Part shown: piece after piece, positions 7,381 through 15,673 of the stretch | Position numbering within the stretch: position 1 is the first letter of the stretch | How the letters are laid out: the number at the start of each line of letters is the position of its first letter | Assembly: GCF_001613045.1 (NCBI RefSeq) | Contig: NZ_BDBP01000056.1 | Span: forward strand, 1 to 64,000 | DNA from: Nocardia lijiangensis NBRC 108240 | Lineage (GTDB): Bacteria; Actinomycetota; Actinomycetes; Mycobacteriales; Mycobacteriaceae | DNA length: 64,000 nt | Direction: 5' to 3' | The notes under the pieces: generated by a model | Seen by the model: only the letters and a program-made list of their open reading frames with translations | Database searches by the model: none | Told to the model about the DNA's origin: nothing | Position numbers and translations under genes: made by a program

Positions 7381-9603
7381 ATGTCTGTCGAAAGTGTGGT
7401 GACGGCTCCGATCGCCAAGACGGTGCCGACCGAGCGGGTGCATCACGGCGACGTCTTCGTCGACGAGTACGAGTGGCTCCGGGACAAGGAGGATCCCGAG
7501 GTCGTCTCCCACCTCCAGGCGGAGAACGCCTACACCGAGGCGCAGACGGCGCACCTGCAGGGTCTGCGCGAGAAGATCTTCGAGGAGATCAAGTCGCGCA
7601 CCCAGGAGACGGACCTCTCGGTGCCCACCCGGATGGGCCAGTTCTGGTACTACTCGCGCAGCTACGAGGGCAAACAGTACGGCGTGCACTGCCGCTGCCC
7701 GATCGATGCCGCGGCGGGAGCGACGGGCGTGGAGGCGGCAGCGGGCGTAACCACGGAGCGCACCGCGGACGCCGCCATCGGCACCGCCGAGGGCATCGAC
7801 GCGTGGACCCCGCCGCAGCTCGAGGCCGACAGCGAGATCCCCGGCGAACAGGTGCTGCTGGACAGCAACGAGCTGGCCGCGGGCCACGCCTACTTCGCGC
7901 TCGGCGCGTTCTCGGTGAGCCACGACGGCAACCTGCTCGCCTACTCGATCGACACCGTCGGTGACGAGCGCTACACCCTGCGTTTCAAGGACCTGCGCAA
8001 CGGTGAGTCGCTCGCCGACGAGATCGCGGGCACCGCGCCGGGCGCGACCTGGTCGCTGGACGGCAGCCACGTTTTCTATCAGACGGTGGACGAGTCCTGG
8101 CGCCCCGACACCGTGTGGCGGCACCGGCTCGGCGCGGCGCCCGAGGCCGACGTGAAGGTCTTCCACGAGCCCGACGAGCGCTACTGGGTGAGTATCGGCT
8201 CGACCCGCTCGGAGAAGTACCTGATGATCTGGGTCGGCTCCAAGATCACCACCGAGGGCTGGGTGCTCGAATCCGACGACCCCGAGGGCGAATTCCGGAT
8301 CATCATGCCGCGGCGCGAGGGCGTCGAATACTCGGCCGAGCATGCCGTGATCGGTGGCGAGGACCGCTTCCTGATCCTGCACAACGACGTGGTGGACGGC
8401 GTGAAGGCGGAGAACTTCGTGCTCGCCGAGGCACCGGTCGCCGATCCGTCGAACCTGACGCTGCTCATCGGCCACCGTGACGACGTTCGGCTCGAGGACG
8501 TCGACGCGTTCGCCGATCACCTGGTGCTCTCCTACCGGCGCGAGGCGCTGACCAGGGTGGCGGTCTGGCCGCTCACCGAGTCCGGCTACGGCGAACGGCG
8601 CGAACTCGAATTCGATCTCGAACTCTTCGCGGTCGGCTCCGGCGCCAACCCGGAGTGGGCCCAGCCCACCCTGCGTATCGGCCTGACCTCGTTCATCACC
8701 CCGATGCAGGTGTTCGACTACGTGCCGGCCACCGGCGCGCTGCTGCTGCGCAAGGAGCAGCCGGTGCTCGGCGGCTACGACGCGAACGACTATGAGCAGC
8801 ACCGGGATTGGGCGGTCGCCGCGGACGGCACCCGGATCCCGATCTCGCTGGTGTGGAAGAAGGGCGCGACGGCCGAGGGCGAGCCGAAGCCGCTGCTGCT
8901 CTACGGCTACGGCTCCTACGAGGCCAGCATGGATCCGTCCTTCTCGGTGGCGCGGCTCTCGCTGCTGGACCGCGGCATGGTGTTCGCGGTGGCGCACGTG
9001 CGCGGCGGCGGCGAGATGGGCAGGCTCTGGTACGAGAACGGCAAGACGCTCACCAAGAAGAACACCTTCACCGACTTCGTGGCGTGCGGGCGGCACCTGA
9101 TCGACACCGGCGTGACCGCTGCCGACCGGATGATCGCCGACGGCGGCAGCGCGGGCGGGCTGCTGGTCGGCGCCGTGGCGAACCTGGCGCCGGAGCAGTT
9201 CCGCGGCATTCTCGCCAACGTGCCGTTCGTGGATCCGCTGACCTCGATCCTCGACCCGTCGCTGCCGCTCACCGTCATCGAGTGGGACGAGTGGGGTAAT
9301 CCGTTGGCGGACAAGGACGTCTACGCGTACATGAAGTCCTATTCGCCGTACGAGAACGTCGAGGCCAAGAACTACCCGGCGATCCTGGCCGTCACCAGCC
9401 TGAACGACACCAGGGTGCTCTACGTCGAGCCCGCCAAGTGGGTGGCCAAGCTGCGCGCCACCAAGACCGGCGACGCACAGCTGCTGCTCAAGACCGAGAT
9501 GAGTGCGGGCCACGGCGGCGTCAGCGGCCGCTACGAGAAGTGGAAGGAAGTGGCCTTCGAGCACGCCTGGGTGCTCGACACGGTCGGGCTGGCCGACAAG
9601 TAG
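7381..9603 (+). CDS. ptrB: oligopeptidase B (S9A prolyl oligopeptidase family)
   Basis: A cytosolic serine peptidase of 740 residues that cuts short peptides after basic residues. The N-terminal half is the beta-propeller that filters substrate size. The C-terminal half is the alpha/beta-hydrolase domain with the nucleophile in DGGSAGGLLVGA near residue 590, the aspartate in TSLNDTRV and the histidine in MSAGHGG. The ATG at 7381 is preferred over a GTG three codons upstream. A Gly/Ala-rich, low-conservation insert lies near residues 108-135 inside the propeller. It follows the MerR gene by 10 bp. Mycobacteria carry ptrB genes in the same neighbourhood. Confidence 0.9.
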   Translation: MSVESVVTAPIAKTVPTERVHHGDVFVDEYEWLRDKEDPEVVSHLQAENAYTEAQTAHLQGLREKIFEEIKSRTQETDLSVPTRMGQFWYYSRSYEGKQYGVHCRCPIDAAAGATGVEAAAGVTTERTADAAIGTAEGIDAWTPPQLEADSEIPGEQVLLDSNELAAGHAYFALGAFSVSHDGNLLAYSIDTVGDERYTLRFKDLRNGESLADEIAGTAPGATWSLDGSHVFYQTVDESWRPDTVWRHRLGAAPEADVKVFHEPDERYWVSIGSTRSEKYLMIWVGSKITTEGWVLESDDPEGEFRIIMPRREGVEYSAEHAVIGGEDRFLILHNDVVDGVKAENFVLAEAPVADPSNLTLLIGHRDDVRLEDVDAFADHLVLSYRREALTRVAVWPLTESGYGERRELEFDLELFAVGSGANPEWAQPTLRIGLTSFITPMQVFDYVPATGALLLRKEQPVLGGYDANDYEQHRDWAVAADGTRIPISLVWKKGATAEGEPKPLLLYGYGSYEASMDPSFSVARLSLLDRGMVFAVAHVRGGGEMGRLWYENGKTLTKKNTFTDFVACGRHLIDTGVTAADRMIADGGSAGGLLVGAVANLAPEQFRGILANVPFVDPLTSILDPSLPLTVIEWDEWGNPLADKDVYAYMKSYSPYENVEAKNYPAILAVTSLNDTRVLYVEPAKWVAKLRATKTGDAQLLLKTEMSAGHGGVSGRYEKWKEVAFEHAWVLDTVGLADK

Positions 9604-9614
9604 GCGTACCTCCG

Positions 9615-9646
9615 GGCGGCCTGTCGATCGGAGGTGGCAGGCCGCC
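9615..9646 (+). terminator. hairpin after ptrB
   Basis: A 9-bp stem (GGCGGCCTG with CAGGCCGCC) begins 12 bp after the ptrB stop. There is no T-tract. Confidence 0.5.
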
Positions 9647-9726
9647 GACCGCGAGTGCGGTCAGTGTTCGTTCTGTGGTCACGCTCGCTGCACGTCGATG
9701 ACACTTGCGTCCGGCACCGTTGGTTC

Positions 9727-10428
9727 ATGAACGCTGAGCTGATCGTGTCCGTGTCGGGGATTCGGGACACCACTCGAGACGCCGCGATCGAATTCGCCGC
9801 CGAGATGGATCGTCGCGCCGTGCGGTTGTCGCTGCTGGTGGCGCCGCGGTTGAAGGGCAAGTACCGGCTGGTCGACGACCCGGCCACGCAGGCGTGGCTG
9901 CGCGGCAGACGGGCACGCGGCGACGCCATCGTGCTGCACGGTTACGACCAGGCGGCGACCAAGCGCCGCAGGGCGGAGTTCTCCACACTGCCCAAGCACG
10001 AAGCCAAGCTCCGGCTCACCGCGGCCGACCGTGTACTGGAGCAGGTGGAACTGCGCACCCGGCTGTTCGCCGCGCCACGCTGGGACGCCTCGGCGGGCGC
10101 CATCGCGGCGCTGCCGGAGACGGGCTTCCGGGTGGCGCTCGGCCTGACCTCGATCCTCGACCTGGAGCGCAACGCGGCGCAGAAGGCGCGCGTGTACGGC
10201 ATCGGCGAGGGTTTCCGCGCCGAGCCGTGGTGGTGCCGGGCCCTGGTGATGGGCGCGGCCCGCACCGCGCGGCGCGGCGGCGTGCTGCGCTTGGCGGTCT
10301 CGGCGGCGCAGTTGCAGCGTTCGGGTCCGCGCCAGGCGATGCTGGACGCGGTGGATCTGGCGCTGTTCCACGGCGCGGCGAGCGATGTGTACCGCTGGGA
10401 GCCGTTCAGCCTGATGCGCGCGGCCTGA
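9727..10428 (+). CDS. DUF2334 polysaccharide-deacetylase-like protein
   Basis: A 233-residue protein of the DUF2334 family, related in fold to NodB-type polysaccharide deacetylases. It starts LIVSVSGI, where a deacetylase would have a metal-binding Asp pair, and contains VLHGYDQ near residue 66 and APRWDAS near residue 118. These fit the family's degenerate active site. The ATG at 9727 removes an Arg-rich upstream extension. A homologue lies in the same position in mycobacteria, as I recall. The substrate is unknown. Confidence 0.75.
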   Translation: MNAELIVSVSGIRDTTRDAAIEFAAEMDRRAVRLSLLVAPRLKGKYRLVDDPATQAWLRGRRARGDAIVLHGYDQAATKRRRAEFSTLPKHEAKLRLTAADRVLEQVELRTRLFAAPRWDASAGAIAALPETGFRVALGLTSILDLERNAAQKARVYGIGEGFRAEPWWCRALVMGAARTARRGGVLRLAVSAAQLQRSGPRQAMLDAVDLALFHGAASDVYRWEPFSLMRAA

Positions 10429-10445
10429 CACGGTCGCGGGGGGAG

Positions 10446-10490
10446 GTACGTCCGCCGCCGGGGAATGGCGATCGAGGGCGGCGGGCGTAC
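10446..10490. terminator. hairpin between convergent genes
   Basis: A 14-bp arm at 10446-10459 pairs with 10477-10490 with one G-T wobble, between the convergent DUF2334 and gadB genes. Confidence 0.55.
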
Positions 10491-10503
10491 TTCCGCCCGA
10501 GGC

Positions 10504-11904
10504 TCATCCCGCGTGCGGAGGTTTCGCGCTGGGCGTCCTCGGCTTCGCGGTGTGGGTGAACCCGCCCGCCTCGGCCCTGGTGAGCGAGACCTTCATCGGA
10601 TGGCTGGCCAGCTGCCGCACACAGCGATCGAGGTCGGCGAGCAGCAGATCGACCATGTCGTGGGTGAAGCCGTGCCGGACGACCGCGCGCATGACCGTCT
10701 CCGAGCCGCGGTCGGGCGGCAGCGGATACGCGGCGATCAGCCAGCCGCGGGTGCGCAGCCGATCGGACAGGTCGTAGAGATTGAAGCCCGGTGAGCCGGT
10801 GAGTCGCCAGCACACCGCGGCGATGCCACGATTCGGGTCGCCGTCGTGGATCAGCTCGAATCCGTCGAACTTGGTCAGCCCGTCTGCCAGATGACCCGCG
10901 ACCCGGTAGATCGCCTCCTGCAACCGGGTGTAGCCGAGCCTGCCGAGCCGGATGAAGTCGTAGTACTGCGTGATCACCTGGCCGCCCGGACGGGAGAAGT
11001 TCAGGTTGAAGGTGGCCATGCTGCCGCCGAGATAGTCGACGTCGAAGATCAGCTCCTCGGGCAGATCGTCGGCCGTGCGCCAGATGGCCCAGCCCGCGCC
11101 GAGCGGAGCGAGGCCGGTCTTGTGGCCGGAGGAATTGATCGATTTCACCCGTTCCAGGCGGAAGTCCCACACCAGGTCGGGCGCGGTGAACGGGGCGAGG
11201 AAGCCGCCGCTGGCCGCGTCCACGTGCAGCGGGATGTCCAGGCCGTTGCTGGACTGCAGGTCGTCGAGCGCCCGCGCGATGCCCGCGACGTCCTCGAACA
11301 ATCCCGTGTAGGTCTGTCCGAAGTTGGAGACCACCATGATGGTGTTCGCGTCGCAGTGCGCGGCCACGTCGTCGGGGTGCATGGTGAGCCGGTTGCCGCG
11401 CAGCGGCACCTGGCGGATCTCGACGTCGAAGTAGCGGGCGAACTTCTCCCAGCAGACCTGCACGGGTCCGCACACGAAGTTCGGCGTGCCCGTGCCGCCG
11501 CGCTTGCGCCAGCGGAACTTGGCGGCGAGCCCGCCCAGCATCGCGGCCTCACTGGACCCGGTGGTGGAGGTGCCGAGTGTGGTCGGGGGATCCGGGGCGT
11601 GCCAGAGATCGGCGAGCATGCTCGTGCAGCGGCGCTCCAACTCCGCGGTCTGCGGATATTCGTCCTTGTCGACGATGTTCTTGTCCAGCGACTCGTTCAT
11701 CAGCCTGCGCGCCTGATCATCGACCCAGGTGGTGCAGAAGGTAGCGAGGTTCATTCGCGAGACGCCGTCGAGCAGCAGTTCGTCGTGCACGATCTGGTAG
11801 GCGACCTGCGGGATCGTCTCCTTCGCGGGGAAACGCTCTTTGGGCGCGGGGTGGTCGATTGCGGGCAGTGCGAACAGATCGTCGAAGTCCGGTGCAGCGG
11901 GCAT
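10504..11904 (-). CDS. gadB: glutamate decarboxylase
   Basis: Glutamate decarboxylase (PLP, group II) converts glutamate to GABA with proton uptake and is often used for acid tolerance. The PLP lysine is in SSGHKTGLAPLG at about residue 262, after the HVDAASGG cofactor segment. The product is 466 residues, the same length as E. coli GadB. I chose the ATG at 11904 because GGGAGG sits 6-7 nt upstream; upstream ATGs at 11931 and 11961 lack such a site. No antiporter gene (gadC) is adjacent, so export of GABA would need a distant gene. Confidence 0.93.
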   Translation of the reverse strand: MPAAPDFDDLFALPAIDHPAPKERFPAKETIPQVAYQIVHDELLLDGVSRMNLATFCTTWVDDQARRLMNESLDKNIVDKDEYPQTAELERRCTSMLADLWHAPDPPTTLGTSTTGSSEAAMLGGLAAKFRWRKRGGTGTPNFVCGPVQVCWEKFARYFDVEIRQVPLRGNRLTMHPDDVAAHCDANTIMVVSNFGQTYTGLFEDVAGIARALDDLQSSNGLDIPLHVDAASGGFLAPFTAPDLVWDFRLERVKSINSSGHKTGLAPLGAGWAIWRTADDLPEELIFDVDYLGGSMATFNLNFSRPGGQVITQYYDFIRLGRLGYTRLQEAIYRVAGHLADGLTKFDGFELIHDGDPNRGIAAVCWRLTGSPGFNLYDLSDRLRTRGWLIAAYPLPPDRGSETVMRAVVRHGFTHDMVDLLLADLDRCVRQLASHPMKVSLTRAEAGGFTHTAKPRTPSAKPPHAG

Positions 11905-12483
11905 CAGGGGCCTCCCAGCAAGGCTGCTCATCGATTGCCACGGATCGGTTGCCGACCTCATTCTGCAATGAATTGCTTGTACAAGCGGCCAATTCGAGGC
12001 GACAAAGACGGATGCTGAGCGGCTACTGGTGCGCGATGTTCCGGTGCAGGGCTTCGAGCGCCGCGCTGTCCCGGATCGCCGTCTCGGATATCCGTGCTGG
12101 CACGGAGGGCGCGCGGTGTTCGCACGGATGTGTGCTGACCAGGAGTTTCGCGAAGATTCTTGGTGACCGTCTGCATGCTCGCTGCGGTCGCAGTCGACCG
12201 GCTACTGCTCGACCGCAGCACGGAGCTCGCCCATCCCGGCGTCGAAATCATCGCGGGACAGCTCCGGCGAGGAGAAGTCGTCGTCTGCCAGGGCCGAAGG
12301 CGCCGCACCTCCAGCCCGGATCGAGCGAGGCGCCCGGCGCGCCCGGCCCCGGCAACCGCCCGGTGCGTAGCGGGCGCGATACGGTGATCGCCGTCGAATC
12401 GGCCAGCGCCGTGCGGACCGGCTCGGCACCCACCTCGACGAGGTGTGAATTCGAGCTGGACGACACGACGAAGTGAGCTGCCC
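11905..12483. other. gene-poor stretch with decayed coding remnants
   Basis: No intact gene is visible in 579 bp. Next to gadB is a 12-bp palindrome GCTTGTACAAGC (11975-11986), a possible operator. On the minus strand around 12040-12160 a short frame ends in SETAIRDSAALEALHRNIAHQ and has natural-looking codon use. A second fragment occupies 12202-12466. Both look like ends of broken genes. Confidence 0.4.
12202..12466 (-). pseudogene. possible frameshifted small gene
   Basis: From an ATG at 12466 the minus strand encodes a plausible N-terminus (SSNSHLVEVGAEPVRTALAD). After about 50 codons the natural-looking frame changes by one base to one ending SSPELSRDDFDAGMGELRAA and a stop at 12202. 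Together they would make a protein of about 88 residues. The start is only 17 bp from the divergent peptidase start, which is tight. I recognise no family. It could equally be two chance frames or a sequencing error. Confidence 0.25.
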
Positions 12484-13842
12484 ATGACTTCCGACGATCC
12501 GCATACCGCCGACCTGCGCTCGCGCGTCGCGGGACTGATGGCGCAGGCCGAACGCGATCTCGCCCAACTGGTTTCGTTCAAGTCGGTGGCCGATCCCCGG
12601 CAGTTCCCCGCGGAGGAGTGCGAGCGCGCCGCGCAGTGGGTGGCCGACGCATTCGCCGCGGCCGGGCTGACCAAGGTCGGGTTGCACGAGACGCCGGACG
12701 GCAGCAAGGCCGTCATCGCCTCGCGTCCCGCGCCGCCCGGAGCGCCGACGGTGCTGCTGTACTGCCACTACGACGTGCAGCCGCCGCTGGACGAGGCGGC
12801 GTGGCGCACGCCGGTCTGGGAGCTCACCGAGAAGGACGGCCGCTGGTACGGGCGCGGCGCTGCGGATTGCAAAGGCAATATCGTCATGCACCTGACGGCC
12901 TTGCGCGCCATCGGATCCGAGCTACCCGTGGGGGTCACGCTGGTCGCCGAGGGTTCCGAGGAGCAGGGGACCGGCGGGCTGGAGAAGTTCGTCGTCGCCA
13001 ACCCGGAGCTGTTGCGCGCAGACGCCATCGTGATCGGCGACTGCGGCAACTTCGCGGTCGGCGTGCCCACCTTCACCGAGACGCTGCGCGGCAACGTGAA
13101 TGTGGTGGTCACCGTGGAAACCCTGGCCGGGCCGCTGCATTCGGGCATGTTCGGCGGCGCCGCGCCGGACGCGCTCGCCACCCTGATCCACATGCTCGCC
13201 ACGCTGCGCGACGCCGAGGGCAACACCACCGTGGCCGGGCTGGACAACCAACAGTCCTGGGACGGTGTGCAATACGATCCCGACCGCTTCCGCATGGACG
13301 CCGGTGTGCTCGGCGGGGTGGATCTCTCGGGCAGTGGCACGGTCGCCGAAATGCTCTGGGCCCGGCCGACTCTCACCGTGCTCGGCATCGACGCACCGCG
13401 GGTGGTCGGTTCCTCCGCGGCGATCCAGCCCGCGGCCCGCGCCCGGCTGAACCTGCGCATCCCGCCGGGCATCGTGCCTGAGGAGGCGCATCGTGCCCTT
13501 GTCGCGCACCTGGAGGCGAACACCCCGCTGCACGCGAAGCTCACCATCGAGCTGGAGAGCATGGGAGCGCCGTTCCGCTCCGCCAGCGGCGGCCCCGCCC
13601 GCGCGGCCATGGACGCGGCCCTCACCGCCTCCTACGGCAGGCCGACCACCACCCAAGGCCAGGGCGGCTCGATCCCGCTGTGCAATGTCTTCGCCGACAC
13701 CTACCCCGACGCGGAGATCATGCTGATCGGCGTCGAGGAACCGAAGTGCCTGATCCACGCCCCCAACGAAAGCGTGGACCCCTCCGAAATCGAACACATG
13801 GCCCTGACCGAGGCCCTCTTCCTCACCACCTACACCCACTGA
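12484..13842 (+). CDS. M20-family metallopeptidase (dipeptidase)
   Basis: A 452-residue zinc peptidase of the M20 family (dipeptidase / ArgE / DapE). Metal ligands are visible in CHYDVQPP near residue 97, in GRGAADCKGN near residue 128, in EGSEEQGTGG near residue 158 and in the late IHAPNESV. A dimerisation domain sits between the two halves of the catalytic domain. The ATG at 12484 follows an AGTGAGCTG weak ribosome site. The dipeptide substrate cannot be named. It converges with the MBL-fold hydrolase gene, with a palindromic repeat between them. Confidence 0.9.
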   Translation: MTSDDPHTADLRSRVAGLMAQAERDLAQLVSFKSVADPRQFPAEECERAAQWVADAFAAAGLTKVGLHETPDGSKAVIASRPAPPGAPTVLLYCHYDVQPPLDEAAWRTPVWELTEKDGRWYGRGAADCKGNIVMHLTALRAIGSELPVGVTLVAEGSEEQGTGGLEKFVVANPELLRADAIVIGDCGNFAVGVPTFTETLRGNVNVVVTVETLAGPLHSGMFGGAAPDALATLIHMLATLRDAEGNTTVAGLDNQQSWDGVQYDPDRFRMDAGVLGGVDLSGSGTVAEMLWARPTLTVLGIDAPRVVGSSAAIQPAARARLNLRIPPGIVPEEAHRALVAHLEANTPLHAKLTIELESMGAPFRSASGGPARAAMDAALTASYGRPTTTQGQGGSIPLCNVFADTYPDAEIMLIGVEEPKCLIHAPNESVDPSEIEHMALTEALFLTTYTH

Positions 13843-13850
13843 CCCGAAGC

Positions 13851-13920
13851 GTCCTCGCAGAGCCTTCATACGCTTCGCAGAGGTTGTGCGCCCTGCGAAG
13901 CGTATGGAAGGTCTGCGAAG
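13851..13920. repeat. dispersed palindromic element, copy 1
   Basis: Between two convergent genes lies a 14-bp perfect stem (CATACGCTTCGCAG at 13867-13880 with CTGCGAAGCGTATG at 13893-13906), flanked by GTCCTCGCAGAG and GTCTGCGAAG. A related element with the same order of motifs is at 63214-63286. It probably also acts as a bidirectional terminator. Confidence 0.65.
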
Positions 13921-13928
13921 TCCCCGCG

Positions 13929-14573
13929 TCAGAAGGTGCGTTGGGTTTCTGGTTCGAGGATGGTGAATTCCGTTCCCTCGGGGCCCATTTCGGAGAGCCT
14001 GCCGAAATAGATGCCGCGGGCCGAGGGCTCGATGATGCCGAAGTGGATGGGTAGTGCGGTGCGCGGTGCGACGGCGCGCAGGTAGTCGACCGCCTCGCTG
14101 ATCCGCATCCACGGCGCCGCGGCGGGGATGGCGAGCACGCCGACCGGGACCGGCGGGACCCAGAGCGAGTCGCCGGGGTGCACGAGCTGGGCGGGGTCCT
14201 CGGCGGTGCCGAGCTGGAAGACGGTGTTGTCGATGACGGGGATTTCCGGATGGATCACCGCGTGCCTGCCACCGCCGCCGGTGATCTGCAGGTCGCCGAG
14301 CCGCAGCACGTTGCCTGCGTGCACGGCCTCCCACCGATCGCCGCGCTGGGCCGCGGTCTGCGGATCCGAGAGCAGGCGGGCGTCGGGGTTGGCCTCGATC
14401 AGGGCATCGATGCGGTTCGGGTCGATGTGATCGGGATGCTGGTGGGTGATCGCGATGGCGTCCAGGCCGGTGATGCCCTCGAAGCCGTGCGAAAACGTGC
14501 CCGGATCGAAGAGCACCTTCGTGCCGTGCAGCTCGACGAGGATGCAGGAGTGGCCGAAATGGGCTATGCGCAT
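13929..14573 (-). CDS. MBL-fold metal-dependent hydrolase (UlaG-like)
   Basis: A 214-residue metallo-beta-lactamase-fold protein of the UlaG/YtkL branch. It starts MRIAHFGHSCILVELHG, and the metal-binding motif is THQHPDHID near residues 43-51. Further ligands are likely the Asp in LFDPG and the His in PIHFG near residue 194. The reaction is unknown; relatives act on lactones or as RNA or phosphodiester hydrolases. It is divergent from purS. Confidence 0.85.
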   Translation of the reverse strand: MRIAHFGHSCILVELHGTKVLFDPGTFSHGFEGITGLDAIAITHQHPDHIDPNRIDALIEANPDARLLSDPQTAAQRGDRWEAVHAGNVLRLGDLQITGGGGRHAVIHPEIPVIDNTVFQLGTAEDPAQLVHPGDSLWVPPVPVGVLAIPAAAPWMRISEAVDYLRAVAPRTALPIHFGIIEPSARGIYFGRLSEMGPEGTEFTILEPETQRTF

Positions 14574-14686
14574 GCCGCCATGCTATTGGCAGCGTGCCCG
14601 ATTTCACCCGACCCCGCAGGTAGCTCGCGCAGCCGGAGCAATTAGGCTGCTCAGGTAACCCCCGCACACCACCTGAGGAGCAACGC

Positions 14687-14923
14687 GTGGCACGAGTCGT
14701 GGTCGAGGTGATGCCGAAGGCCGAAATCCTGGATCCGCAGGGGCAGGCCATTGTCGGTGCGCTCCCGCGCCTGGGATTCGCAGGAATCGCTGATGTGCGG
14801 CAGGGCAAGCGATTCGAGCTCGACGTGGACGACAGCGTCAGCGACGCCGAGCTCGAGCAGATCGCCGAAGGCCTGCTCGCCAACACCGTGATCGAGGAGT
14901 GGAAGGTGGTTCGCCTCCCATGA
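14687..14923 (+). CDS. purS: phosphoribosylformylglycinamidine synthase, PurS subunit
   Basis: PurS is the small bridging subunit of the three-part FGAM synthase (PurS, PurQ, PurL). It joins the glutaminase to the synthetase. The 78-residue product has the typical [19 protein letters not shown] start and the family's usual length. The start is a GTG preceded by GAGGAGCAAC. The stop overlaps the purQ start by ATGA, so the two are translationally coupled. Confidence 0.95.
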   Translation: MARVVVEVMPKAEILDPQGQAIVGALPRLGFAGIADVRQGKRFELDVDDSVSDAELEQIAEGLLANTVIEEWKVVRLP

Positions 14924-15597
14924 CGGCGCGCATCGGGGTCATCACGTTTCCCGGCACGCTCGACGATGTCGACGCCGCGCGTGCGGTGCGCCTCGCCGGC
15001 GCCGAGGCGGTCAGCCTGTGGCACGCCGACGCCGACCTGAAAGAGGTCGACGCGGTGGTCGTGCCCGGCGGCTTCTCCTACGGCGACTACCTGCGCGCGG
15101 GCGCTATCGCCCGGTTCGCGCCGGTGATGGGCAAGGTCGTGCAGGCCGCGGGTAAGGGCATGCCGGTGCTCGGCATCTGCAACGGTTTCCAGGTGCTGTG
15201 CGAGGCCGGGCTGCTGCCCGGCGCGCTGACCCGCAACGAGGGTCTGCACTTCATCTGCCGCGACGAATGGCTGACCGTCGAGTCGGTGTCCACCGCGTGG
15301 ACCTCCCGCTACGAGCCGGGCGCGCAGATCCTGGTCCCGCTCAAGTCCGGCGAGGGCCGCTACCAGGCCTCGACCGCCGTGCTCGACGAGCTCGAGGGCG
15401 AGGGCCGGGTGGTCTTCCGCTACTCGGGTGACAACCCGAACGGTTCGCAGCGCGGCATCGCGGGCATCGCCTCGGCCAACGGCCGGGTGGTCGGTCTGAT
15501 GCCGCACCCCGAGCACGCCACCGAGCCGCTGACCGGCCCGAGCGACGACGGTCTCGGACTGTTCCTCTCGGTGCTGGATACCCTGGTCTCGGCCTGA
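14920..15597 (+). CDS. purQ: phosphoribosylformylglycinamidine synthase, PurQ glutaminase subunit
   Basis: PurQ releases ammonia from glutamine for PurL. The 225-residue class I glutaminase shows [15 protein letters not shown] near residue 47, the nucleophile cysteine in GICNGFQVL near residue 88 and the His/Glu pair in [10 protein letters not shown] near the C-terminus. The ATG at 14920 overlaps the purS stop. A strong terminator follows, so purL, 6 kb downstream, must have its own promoter. Confidence 0.95.
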   Translation: MTARIGVITFPGTLDDVDAARAVRLAGAEAVSLWHADADLKEVDAVVVPGGFSYGDYLRAGAIARFAPVMGKVVQAAGKGMPVLGICNGFQVLCEAGLLPGALTRNEGLHFICRDEWLTVESVSTAWTSRYEPGAQILVPLKSGEGRYQASTAVLDELEGEGRVVFRYSGDNPNGSQRGIAGIASANGRVVGLMPHPEHATEPLTGPSDDGLGLFLSVLDTLVSA

Positions 15598-15607
15598 CGC
15601 AACGCTT

Positions 15608-15668
15608 CGGCCCGAGCCGCCGCGCGCTCCCGCTCCCGGGAGACCGGCCGGCTCGGGCCGTTTCGTTT
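15608..15668 (+). terminator. rho-independent terminator after purQ
   Basis: A 12-bp perfect stem (CGGCCCGAGCCG at 15608-15619 with CGGCTCGGGCCG at 15649-15660) is followed by TTTCGTTTT. It is one of the clearest terminators in the window. Confidence 0.85.
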
Positions 15669-15673
15669 TCGGC

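Noticed and set aside
7297-9564. A 755-codon open frame opposite ptrB
   Set aside because: It is antisense to a gene with a complete catalytic triad, and its His/Val/Gly/Arg-rich product resembles nothing.
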